NCBI GenBank assembly: GCA_000697335.1
Contig: JNEM01008039.1
Coordinates: 1-14,130 of the forward strand
Direction: 5' to 3'
DNA length: 14,130 nucleotides
Source of the DNA: Conidiobolus incongruus B7586
Taxonomy: Eukaryota; Entomophthoromycota; Entomophthoromycetes; Entomophthorales; Conidiobolaceae
Below are positions 1-9,216 of the stretch, one piece after another; the first letter of the stretch is position 1; every line of letters begins with the position of its first letter. Both the position numbers and the translations under genes were made by a program. The notes under the pieces were generated by a model. It saw nothing but the letters and a program-made list of their open reading frames with translations. It was not told the DNA's origin and did no database searches.

Positions 1-2054
1 ATTATAATAAAAATATATCATTAATAAATAATTAAAGAATATTGTATTATTTTATTTTGTTTTAAATAAAAATTTATATTATATATAAATATAATATATA
101 TTAATTATAAAATAAATATCAAATTATTAAAAAAACAATATTAAAACAAAATATAATTAAATTATCAATATTGTTTTCAAATTGTTATAAAATTATTTAT
201 TATAAAAATAAATAAATAATGTTTTTTTATCCTTGAAAGTATAGTAAATCATTAGAATTATTATTAACTATTTATTTTTAGTCAAATATTGACCTCAATA
301 ATATTCTGCATTTTTAAATTTATAATAAAAATTATTTGTTTGTTTAAACTATATAAATTCTCAGATTACAATACTATGTAATAATAATACAAATTGATAC
401 TTATTGATATTTTTTTGAAACTAATTCATCCATTCATTAGCATTAATATTAAATAATATAATGTGAAACTATGATAATTATAGATTTTAAACATTACTTA
501 AGCGTATTATTTAAACAATTATTAAATGGTTTGAAAAAACTAGAATTATGATTTTATTAACACTAATATAATATTTACAGTCTTTATTACATTGAAAAAT
601 AATAAGAAATTATCCTTAATTTAAGTCAATACCCAATTATTATAAAACCTAGAATTAACCAATAAATTATACAATAATCTATTAACAATTCCCTATTTGA
701 CTGTAAAAAGACTTTAGAACACCAAAATTATCTAAAAACCTTAATTATAAATCTAATCAATTTCTTCATTCTTTTAAATATTTTGATTATGGTTTGATTT
801 TTAGGGTTTGGTTTTGTTAGTTCAAATTAAAAATTTTTTTAAATACAATAAAGTTAATTTGATTTAAATAGTAATAAAAATGTCAATAATATGATCAAAT
901 TACTTAATTGGGAGATTCATATGAATATAATATCTATAAGGGGATTAATATAAATCTTAGGTATATATTTTTAAAGAATATATCTTTTTAAAGTTAAGAA
1001 ATTATTGTCAAAATATTTTTAGCAGATCTCTATGGCATCACAAAATAATTTATATGGCAAAAAATTATCAGTCAACTTTTAATTAGCTGATTCATGGAAG
1101 ATTCAAATTTGGTTATTTTATATGTTGATAAAATTTGAAATTTGCCAATTTCTAATATTTAAATGTGAATTTGTCAAAATAATATTTTACAAGTCTCTCA
1201 TATTTGTATTTTTATTATAAGCTGCGTAAACCTGATTCAAGAATACGTAACCTAATAATATCGTGATTCTCTTATTTAAAAATGAATTGATCTAAATCTA
1301 ATATATTGACCAATCTTATTATAAACTATATTTAATCATTCAAATTTTAGCAACCGTTATTTGGCAAAAATATATTATATTATCCTAATTAAAAATAAAA
1401 AATAATTAATTTAAACTCTAAAATAATTTGTAAATATATTTAATAAATATTCTCTATTTATAATAGCATATATCGTGAACATGGTATATATAGTCAATTC
1501 ACAATAAATATACTAAAAAGATCATCATTATGGATATAAGCTCGGACCTAAAATAAATATTAGCCAATATGAGAATATTAGAATCTTTACTATTAAAACA
1601 ACCCTAGTTTTAAGATAAATTCAATTTTTACTTTTATATGTATTCAGAACCTTTAATAAATTTAGATTTATCTTACTATAGGAATAATTTCTCCAATGGA
1701 GTTATTTGAAATTGGAATATTATTAGAGAAAAATAGTTTGACTATTAATTAAGAATAGCAGTATAATGTTGGATAATTAATTGTATTAATTTAGATAAAT
1801 TCTGATTTTTAAAGAGTAAAAAATTGACAAGATTAGGTAAAATAAATGAGCAGAATTTATTTAAGATTCTTTACTATTTGATTAAAGTTATTGGTTAGTG
1901 ATAAATAAAGATTCAATTGATCAATCAGAAGAGATCAAATGAATTCAAAATTTCAGCTTTGTCTTTTGAGTTTAACAGTTAGTATTAATACAGGTGAAGT
2001 GGTTATATCCAAAGATATCCATAGTGTTAGTTAATAATCGGTAAAATTGTTGTT
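1..2054. other. AT-rich intergenic region, no convincing gene
   Basis: This stretch is strongly AT-rich with frequent stops in all frames. I found no tRNA-like fold, no long open frame and no recognisable protein motif. The only item of note is a 31-codon open frame at 1939-2034 (plus) with a hydrophobic N-terminus, lying just beyond the 3' end of the minus-strand kinase gene; it is too short to call a gene. Stretches of 45-60 open codons (for example around 1032-1220) are expected by chance at this composition. Confidence 0.7.
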
Positions 2055-3035
2055 TTAAAATAGTTTTTGAGATGTGTTTTTTAGCCATGGATGTTGACTA
2101 ATTTCCTCAAAACTGGCTCGCTTGCTAGGATCTTTTTGCAGCATCCTTCGTAGTAAGTTCCCACATTGGGGCGATAACTGAGAAGGTGGTAAATATGGCA
2201 ATCCATTCTTAACATCTGAAAGTGATTTGAAGGGATATTTCCCCGTTAGAAGAATATTCAAAGTTACCCCTAGTGCCCAAACATCGGCGTATTCAGGGAG
2301 ATAGGGTTGGTTAGCATCTTGCACCTCGGGAGCGCCGTGCGTAAAAGTTCCTGCAAAGTTGGCACATTTGCCATCTGATCGATCCGCCTTCCTATAACAT
2401 TGAGCAGCGCCAAAATCGATTAATTTGACATTCAGCCTATGATCAATGGTGATATTTTCATCTTTGATATCACCATGGTATACATTATGTGATTTCATAT
2501 AGATCAAAGCAGACAATATCTGTTTTAAAATGATGCGGCATTCACTCTCGCTCAAAATCCCCCGTATCTTTTGAAATTCAAATAAGTCACGAGCTCCACT
2601 GAGTTGACGATTGTTCACTGTCTGAACGGACCATGGATCTCCAGAAAGTTCCGTAATCAAGTAGTAGAATTTGTCATCCTGATAAAAATCAATAAGTTCA
2701 GTGATGTTGGGATGATGTAAGTTGCCCTGGATATACACTTCAACAGGAATGGAACCCTCGGTTGGATGGTGTATGAGTCTGCTAACTGGTAATGTTTTGT
2801 ACATGAACTTGATAGCAACCCTCCTCAATTGGCCTTGGTTAGTTGGGTCACGAGCAATTGCCTCCATCACTATGCCACTGGCCCCACTGCCCAAGCGCTG
2901 GACGAGATAGTAGTCTTTGCTCAGGATTTCTGGGAGTTTTGGATCATTGGATAAGTGCACTGTTGAGTTGAGTTTCTGGATTTTTGTGTTGTGACATTTA
3001 GGAGTAATAGGTACAATAGGCTTTTGAGCAATCAT
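2055..3035 (-). CDS. Serine/threonine protein kinase, PAS-kinase-like catalytic domain (non-RD)
   Basis: A complete intronless 326-residue kinase. The ATG is the first after an in-frame TAA 7-9 nt upstream. The kinase fold fills nearly the whole protein: glycine loop GSGASG at 49-54, ATP lysine K76 in VAIK, likely alpha-C glutamate E99, catalytic loop HGDIKDEN at 187-194 with D189, DFG at 207-209, APE at 235-237, DVWALG at 251-256 and the subdomain XI arginine R306. The stretch before the hinge (pairing of 'IPVEV' with 'DFYQDDKFYYL') and the DLFEF element at 150-154 resemble yeast Psk1/Psk2 and animal PASK, with PIM kinases next. No PAS sensor domain is present; the N-terminus has only about 40 residues. 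The catalytic loop has HGD instead of HRD, so activation-loop phosphorylation may not be needed. Substrate and pathway cannot be told from sequence. Kinase identity is certain; the PASK relationship is an inference from motifs. Confidence 0.95.
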   Translation of the reverse strand: MIAQKPIVPITPKCHNTKIQKLNSTVHLSNDPKLPEILSKDYYLVQRLGSGASGIVMEAIARDPTNQGQLRRVAIKFMYKTLPVSRLIHHPTEGSIPVEVYIQGNLHHPNITELIDFYQDDKFYYLITELSGDPWSVQTVNNRQLSGARDLFEFQKIRGILSESECRIILKQILSALIYMKSHNVYHGDIKDENITIDHRLNVKLIDFGAAQCYRKADRSDGKCANFAGTFTHGAPEVQDANQPYLPEYADVWALGVTLNILLTGKYPFKSLSDVKNGLPYLPPSQLSPQCGNLLRRMLQKDPSKRASFEEISQHPWLKNTSQKLF

Positions 3036-3205
3036 GATAAATTATGTGATAAAGGGATTAAATTAAATGAAAATATGAAAGAAATAAGGTTAATATGAGG
3101 AAGAAATAGAGTTAAGAGATGGGGTAATAATTGTTGGGTAGATTAGCCTGGAAAAAAATAGAAAAATTTTTATTCCAACTTGAGTCCACTGTTGAGGTTT
3201 GGGCA

Positions 3206-3215
3206 TTTATTTATA
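3206..3215 (-). promoter_or_regulatory. TATA box of the kinase gene
   Basis: On the minus strand TATAAATAAA lies about 170 nt before the kinase ATG, embedded in a locally GC-richer block (GGG before it and GCCC after it, 3218-3201). Between it and the ATG lies a pyrimidine-rich leader with several CT tracts, as expected for a fungal 5' UTR. TATA-like words are common in this DNA; the flanking GC and the correct direction make this one more credible than most. Confidence 0.5.
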
Positions 3216-3218
3216 CCC

Positions 3219-3460
3219 ATCAACCATACCACCCCCATTCATCAATTTTAGATCTTAATTACTAAGTCCAATAACAATGCATTCAATTACTACTACAATA
3301 TTCCGCATAATTATTATTTTATTAACCTCGAGGAAATACTATATAGCTATTAAATGAATACGATTTATATAATTGAACAATAGATTTAATAGCTTGATAC
3401 ACTAATATTGAATACGTATACTAAACCAAAAAGGTAATTAAATTAATTTGATAACTTTTA
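3219..3460. other. Short AT-rich spacer upstream of the kinase promoter
   Basis: I see no gene in this spacer. A C-rich patch (TACCACCCCCATTC, 3227-3240) sits just upstream of the TATA box and could be an activator site for the kinase, but no known motif is recognised with confidence. Confidence 0.5.
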
Positions 3461-4190
3461 TCAAGGCGGAGAGGGAAAGTTTTGAGTAACTTCATCAACC
3501 AATCGTATTCCAGCTTTTATTAAATCAATTTTCTTGTAATACTATTTAGTCCACCTTAATAAAGTACTAGTCAATAAACCTCCATTTTACTATTTAAAAA
3601 TATAAAATTTTTAAATTCAGTTTAGCTTCATATAAAAATCATAAAGAAAATATCATTTTATAAAACATAGTACCTATAAATCAGCATGTATTATTTTTAA
3701 ACTTTATATATAGGATTTTATTGCATAAAATTTTTAGAATTTATTTAATTATTACAAAACGCAACAACAAAAAAAATGAACCAAGTTCGATATGTGATTA
3801 GATTTACTAATTTAAGCCAAATATCAAGTTCACATGAAGTCCAATCACTAATATTATTGGATAACCTGATCCCAAAAATTTTTATTTTTGTTAGATTACC
3901 TAGTATACCTTTTAATTAAATTAAATTAAATTAATATAATATTATCAATTGTTGTTTTGTCAGCTTAAAAAATTTCTAAATATATCAGTTTTTTTATTGA
4001 TTCAAATTGCATGAATAATGGACGATCAAAGTATTTGTGATTTTGCGGTTGTCAATAACTTAATTTGGTAGTTTACTATTTTGAATAATATTTAATATCT
4101 ATTATTGATGATATAATAAATCTCCAAAAATTCTCCAGTAATTGAAAGGTTATAGTGCAGTGACAGATGATTTCAAAATATGAATTATAT
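3461..4190 (-). pseudogene. Possible decayed protein-coding gene, LRR/F-box-like (tentative)
   Basis: On the minus strand a series of short open segments has amino-acid composition unlike random AT-rich translation. One near 4183-4077 includes FEIICHC and LLENFW. One at 4051-3965 includes YFDRPLFMQF and KKLIYLEIF. A 56-codon segment at 3915-3745 includes WTSCELDIWLKLVNL. One at 3541-3461 ends KAGIRLVDEVTQNFPSPP. They are separated by stops and frame changes with no convincing splice sites joining them, so an active gene is unlikely. Repeated L-x-x-L patterns hint at a leucine-rich-repeat (F-box/RNI-like) protein, but the family is a guess. Open segments of about 50 codons also arise by chance here, so a non-genic origin is not excluded. 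An antisense 47-codon frame at 3776-3919 overlaps the longest segment. Confidence 0.3.
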
Positions 4191-4260
4191 GTAATTTGGA
4201 AACAATTACCAAACCCAATTTAAAATAAAAACTTGAAGATTCAACTGGATGTTTAAGGAA

Positions 4261-4281
4261 TATATATATATATATATATAT
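4261..4281. repeat. (TA)10 dinucleotide microsatellite
   Basis: Ten uninterrupted TA units followed by one T. It is a simple repeat in intergenic DNA; length polymorphism between isolates would be expected. Confidence 0.95.
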
Positions 4282-5037
4282 TCATAATATGGAAAATTTA
4301 GTTAGAAAAAGGATTAATTATTCTGATATGATTTTTAATTAATTGGATTGAAAATGGATGGATATGAAACAATACCTTAGATTAAATTTTGACACCCTCT
4401 GATCAATTGAATTCGTTGATTGGTCAGGTCTCTAGATTATGTTAAAAATATCTGATTCAATAAATGTCAGTTTTACTGATTAGTTTTTTAGTAGTGTTAG
4501 TTTAAAAATCAAAAAAACTTTGATAGATAGCATGGATATTATTCTTATCTTTGAAGAAATTCATTAATTTATCAAAGATATGATCATTGGTAAAATAATT
4601 CTTTAAATATATCAGGATTAAAGTTTTTAAGAAAAGTCACAAATATTTTACAAATTTCAATTAAAATTCAATGGTACACCTGAGTAAATCAAAAAACTCC
4701 TAATTGATATATTCGAGATAAATAGGAAATTCTTAGCATAGGATTGATAAATTATATTCCAAATTGAATATGTTCGAGATAAGAAATAAAAACTTTCTTA
4801 GTTAATATATTCGCATTTTAGTTATTATTATAAATGATAACTAAATATTTTGTGTATGAAATAAACTATGATTTATAATTCATAAATTTGTAAAATTGAT
4901 ATCTTGAAACTGTTTGGTATAATTAAATGAACAAAATTGAAATTTTTTGTTGATACTTATTAAAGCTCATTATTAGGAAATATTAATTTTATCAAACTAT
5001 ATACTTGCATAACAATACTCTGAAACATTATTAGCTA
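4282..5037. other. AT-rich intergenic region with a degenerate direct repeat
   Basis: I found no gene in this stretch. A short imperfect hairpin (4399-4407 with 4419-4427) and a degenerate direct repeat (4701-4813, listed separately) are present; neither exceeds what this composition can give by chance. Confidence 0.6.
4701..4813. repeat. Degenerate direct repeat with TATRTTCG core
   Basis: Two copies of a roughly 35-nt unit (AATTGA..TAT[A/G]TTCGAGATAA...TTCTTAG) start at 4702 and 4762. A truncated third core TATATTCG lies at 4806-4813. Core spacing is 61 then 37 nt. CpG-containing words are scarce in this DNA, which makes the shared TTCGAGATAA noticeable. Function is unknown; it may be an old local duplication. 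Confidence 0.4.
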
Positions 5038-5303
5038 CTATTCCCAGAATTTCCACTGGTTCTGAGCATACTTATTAATATTTAATCCAAGCGCAGATAA
5101 ACCATCACTTGCAACATAAATATTTGGGTATTACTTTACAACACTATTTAATTTTACACAATATGGCACTAAATATACTGCTGTTATCTTATGTCAAATA
5201 TAAGTAATTCTGACTTTCTTTCTCCTTCTAAAATATAACAATAAGTTGGAATCTCACTAAATAAACCTAAATATTAGTATGGAGCTGGAAAGGTCAAAAC
5301 CAT
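5038..5303 (-). pseudogene. Possible decayed protein-coding gene, membrane-receptor-like (tentative)
   Basis: The minus strand holds two neighbouring open segments in different frames with coding-like composition. One at 5303-5184 begins MVLTFPAPY, contains YLGLFSEIPTYCYILEGERK and has an internal stop. One at 5193-5038 contains KITAVYLVPYC, then after a stop YPNIYVASDGLSALGLN and YAQNQWKFWE, ending in TAG. A hydrophobic stretch with a PY followed by a second segment ending N-x-x-W recalls helices 6-7 of rhodopsin-like receptors, which I recall as numerous in Conidiobolus annotations. That family call is a weak inference. Stops and the frame change argue against an active gene, and nothing clearly coding was found upstream on this strand. 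Confidence 0.33.
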
Positions 5304-7083
5304 ATAAATTTTAAATTAATTCAGATTAAACTTAGTCTCTAATAGCAAACTATTTTTATTACAGGAAAGAGCAACATCCAACTTAAAAATATGCTATGCA
5401 TGATTCTTTTCAAAACACCAAAAACAAAACCTTGAATAATAAATTCAATACTTCAAAAATCGTTTTTGAAATATTAGGTCAAACCGCAATTGAAAATATT
5501 ATGGCTTTTAAGCCTTAATTGAATAAATATTTACTGAAATATCTTTGTAACTGATAATACCTAAATAAACAAGCTTTTTTATTAAAAATTCAAGATATTT
5601 AAATTCATTTCTAATTAATCAATATATCACTTGTAATTTTGAACTAAAATATAAAGTATTATATAACATACTAATCTATAAATGACTCCCTTATAATTTA
5701 CAGCTATTTTATGATAAAAATGATGGATCATAATTAATAAGATATATAAAAAATTAACAAACCCAAAAATCAATAAAAAAGGCAAAAAATAATATTAGTT
5801 TTAAGAATTACCAAAAAAATTATTAATATATTTTAAATTATCAAATTAATTTATATTAAGGTTTCATTAAAATTAAAATAATTAGAAACTATCTTGAAGG
5901 TGAAAACATTGGAGTTAGAAATTTCTTATTGAAAAAAAATGATAAATAATGTTTTAAAGAATTATGACATTATTCTTATTATATCCAAAAACAATATTAA
6001 GTATTCAAGTGAGATAATCGAATTTGAATCGATTATGCTTTGATTTTAATAAATGAAAATATGGGTGTTTTTATATAACATTTTAACAATATGTTAAGTA
6101 TTTAAATCAATATCAGAACAGCTTAATTGTGATTATTTTTAAAGGCAAGATTTGATGTAAATGTCAATTATGACATTTATTTATATTTTTCTGAAATTTA
6201 TATAATAATATTATGTATATGCTATTGAAATATTGAGTTAAAAGTTCAAGTGATTTATTTATTAAACACTAATATTTATTATGATGAACTGAAATGATAT
6301 ATTTAATTTAGATTTGATTGGGATATATCATATAATATTATATTCAATTAGCTTAGTAACATTTTCTATATCAATATTTTATATATTTCATTCATCTTAT
6401 TAATTGTTAATATAATTTTTAAAAATCTAAATTCAAATTAATTTAATTAATCCTAGTTAAATTAGTTTTTATACTAATATATCATATTTTATAATACACC
6501 ATTGATATTTTTTAATGAATTTTTTATTTATATTTTAATTCAAGAAAAAATAGAAATAAAAGCCAAATATCTAAGTAAAACATAATTGATAAAATTAAGG
6601 TTTTTATTCTTAATATATAAACTTTTATGATAAATTACTTTTATTTTGGTTTGTTATTATATAAAAAATAATATCAAGGTAACATATCATATTTATTATA
6701 TTTAAAACCAGTCTAAGCATAAATTACTTAAACAAAAATCTCAAAGTTAAATAATTAGAAAGATCAGAAATAGAATTTCAAAAGCCTAGAAATAAATAGT
6801 ATAAGAAATTTATCAAGATGATTATTATATGATATCATATTTTATTTAAATTAAAAATATAAAAGATGATCAAATAACCTAATAAATAATTTAGGAGAAA
6901 AAATTTAGAAATAATGTTAAGATGACTTAATTACTAATTCAAACAAAAAATACAATTGATATAAGGTAATCATTTCTGACAAATATCATAAAGCAAAGCA
7001 AAGCATATGGTAATTGTGGATATTTGTTATTTAAATTATCTAAAACTTTCAAATATCCATAGTATTATATAAAAATGAACTAA
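5304..7083. other. Long AT-rich intergenic region, nothing recognised
   Basis: This is the most AT-rich part of the window, dominated by A and T runs with stops in every frame. Perfect 8-bp inverted repeats at 6014-6021/6029-6036 and 6158-6165/6172-6179 are within chance expectation. I saw no RNA gene, transposon signature or open frame of note. Confidence 0.7.
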
Positions 7084-7251
7084 TTCATCAATTCTACTGA
7101 AAACATACTCTTTCGGTATTTAACAGTCAATCAAGCTAGTCTTCCAGAATTGGTGTTGGGGCTTACTTCCTTGGGGTCTCTGGACTTCATGTAAGTCTTG
7201 TATAAGGATGACCAATTTGATCAACTTTGGGCAAGTTTAATTGTAAACTAA
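7084..7251 (+). pseudogene. Possible decayed coding fragment in a GC-richer island (tentative)
   Basis: A GC-richer island stands out sharply from its surroundings. In one plus-strand frame it reads 36 codons (including VNQASLPELVLGLTSLGSL), a TAA at 7192-7194, then 18 more codons (including YKDDQFDQLWASL) to a TAA at 7249-7251. The LPELVLGLTSLGSLDF stretch looks like one leucine-rich-repeat unit. The TAA falls inside ATGTAAGT, which also resembles a 5' splice site, and TTTAACAG at 7118-7125 resembles a 3' splice site, so a single exon of an unrecognised gene cannot be excluded; no flanking exons were found. The antisense strand gives only short frames. Confidence 0.33.
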
Positions 7252-7606
7252 TAATTTAATAAGGAAAGTAAAATATATGGAATGAAATTTGAGCATAAAA
7301 ATTGATGAAATGTTACAATTGTTGATTAAGCAATAGATAATATTTTTTAATTAAAAGTAACAAACTATTGTTTATTTGTACCTTGATTTAATGCAATACC
7401 ATTTGATAATGTATAGTTGAGTTATCGATTAAATATTTTATAGTATTATGAAAAATTGAAAATTTATCGAATTTAGGTTATTATTGAGTATATAGATAAA
7501 ATTATTTGAAAGTAAAAAAATACTTGAAAAAAATATAACTAAATTATATTAGAAACATAATAAAATTTAAAATATTTTAATCAATTAAATATATTGATAA
7601 TATGTT
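7252..7606. other. AT-rich 3' flank of the tRNA-guanine transglycosylase gene
   Basis: I see no gene here. It lies downstream of the minus-strand QTRT1 stop codon and should contain its 3' UTR and poly(A) site, but no specific signal stands out in such AT-rich sequence. Confidence 0.6.
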
Positions 7607-9216
7607 CTATTCTATAGGATCTAATTCAATATTAACGCTCTTTAAAGCATTAATAACCCAAACGGGGTAACCATTTTCCCAAGCTTCTTCCTTACTTCTC
7701 TTGAAATTTTTAAAGTAATTATACATAAATTTTTTAACGAATTCTGGGAATCTTTGGTTCATAATTGATTCTCGAATGCTTCTCATCAATCTCATTTGAA
7801 ATGCAATGTTGTGAATAGTCATCAAATGACATCCGACGGTATCTTTGGTGACGATGGTGTGTAAGTAGGCACGGGTGTAATTTTTACATGTATAGCAGGT
7901 GCATTCTTCTTCAATGGGACGATGGTCATTAGCAAATTTGCCATTCTTCAATGATAAACTACCCTCAAAGGTTAAAGCATTACCAAATCTCTAAAAAATT
8001 AAAATTAAAAATCATTATAACATTAATATTAAGCAAATTTATAAACTTACAGCTGTACGAGTAGGGAAGACTAAATATTATTGAAAAATCATAAATTAAT
8101 TTTATACTAATATAATTTATTTAATTATATAAACTTACCACAATCATACATATCAACACCTAAGGCTGAACATACAACTAAATCTTCAGCATAGCTAAAT
8201 ATTTGTTCAATATCAATTTTGCAAATATTAAAAATATATTTATTACCCAACTCCCATACAGTAAATAGGCTTGTCTTGAGGCAATAAATCCGTACATAAA
8301 GTAACACTATTACAAATTAATCAAAATAATGAAAAAAAATACTTATTGAATACCTACACTCTCCAGAATTCATCTTTACTTTCACCACCACTCAAACCCC
8401 CAATGGCATATCCAGGAGTGTTTCTTTTAACCATTTCCTCAACACATTTCTTTCTTAATTCTGGATCTAAGCCACCTTGGATAATGGCGAATAAATTCTG
8501 AGCATCAGTCTTCTTATGAGCTTTGATACAGCGATCCAACCATCTGATAGAGCGGTACATAGCTTCTTCGACTCTTGGGCCGGAAGTTGTAGATGAAATA
8601 ACGTCGTCCAATTGCATCATAATATCGGCACCAATAGAATTTTGAAGTTCCATAGATTTTTCAGGGGTAAGCATCATCATAGAACCGTCGTGAGGGGATT
8701 GGAAGCGCACACCCTCTTCAGTAATTTCAGCTAATTTTAATAAGGAAACCATTTGAAAACCTCCACTATCCTAACGACAAATCAATAAATGATCAATTTG
8801 TAAAATTTAAAGTTTTTTCATACTGTTAACATAGCACGATCCCACTTCATAAAATTATGTAAACCTCCTACTTTGTCTAAAAGTTCAGGACCCTAAAAAT
8901 AATTATATAAATGTTCGTTGAAATAAAAATAATTATGCTCAATTATTACAGGTCTATGTCCCTAAAAAACATCAGTAAAAATTTAAAATAATCAAAATAA
9001 TTAAATAATTACCAAGTGATAAGTATTACCCAAAATCAAATGACAATCCAATTCTCTCAATTGATCAGGTGTCAAGCCCTTCATAGTTCCTTGGGTTCCC
9101 ACGGGCATAAACATCGGAGTGTCGCAAGTGTAATGAGGCAGGTGTAATTTACTCACTCTAGCTTTAGTAACTGGGCATCGAGCCAATACTTCAAATTTTA
9201 ACCCTTTAATATTCAT
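7607..9216 (-). CDS. QTRT1: Queuine tRNA-ribosyltransferase catalytic subunit, 8 exons
   Basis: Exchanges guanine-34 for queuine in tRNAs with GUN anticodons (Tyr, His, Asn, Asp); the eukaryotic enzyme pairs with QTRT2. Exons read on the minus strand: 9216-9013, 8961-8950, 8892-8824, 8770-8358, 8306-8247, 8194-8139, 8070-8051, 7990-7607. All seven introns (51-68 nt) are GT-AG. The joined protein is 405 residues against 403 in human QTRT1, and aligns end to end. Visible landmarks: [11 protein letters not shown] near 37-47, LGNTYHLGHRP at 62-72, proton acceptor D96 in [22 protein letters not shown], substrate loop GGLSGGES at 219-226, nucleophile D270 in YDCVFPTRTAR, and zinc ligands C308, C310, C313 and H338. 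Nothing is broken. Exon ends were set by protein alignment plus splice sites; the exon 4 donor is GTAGGT at 8357. Baker's yeast lacks this enzyme, so its presence indicates queuine salvage in this organism. Confidence 0.95.

Noticed and set aside
1032-1220. Plus-strand frame around ATGGCATCACAAAAT with about 60 codons broken by one stop
   Set aside because: Composition is the F/I/K/L-rich pattern expected from random AT-rich sequence, with no motif.
2722-2910. 62-codon plus-strand frame inside the kinase
   Set aside because: Antisense to the conserved N-lobe of the kinase, with no independent support.
3776-3919. 47-codon plus-strand open frame starting MNQVRYVIRF
   Set aside because: Too short to stand alone, and it lies antisense to a minus-strand segment of the tentative decayed gene; chance frames of this size are expected here.
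4399-4427. Imperfect hairpin CTGATCAAT/ATTGGTCAG
   Set aside because: One G-U pair, an 11-nt loop and no sign of transcription or mobile element ends.
6014-6179. 8-bp perfect inverted repeats at 6014-6036 and 6158-6179
   Set aside because: At this AT content many such short hairpins are expected by chance in 14 kb, and no flanking duplication or element is seen.
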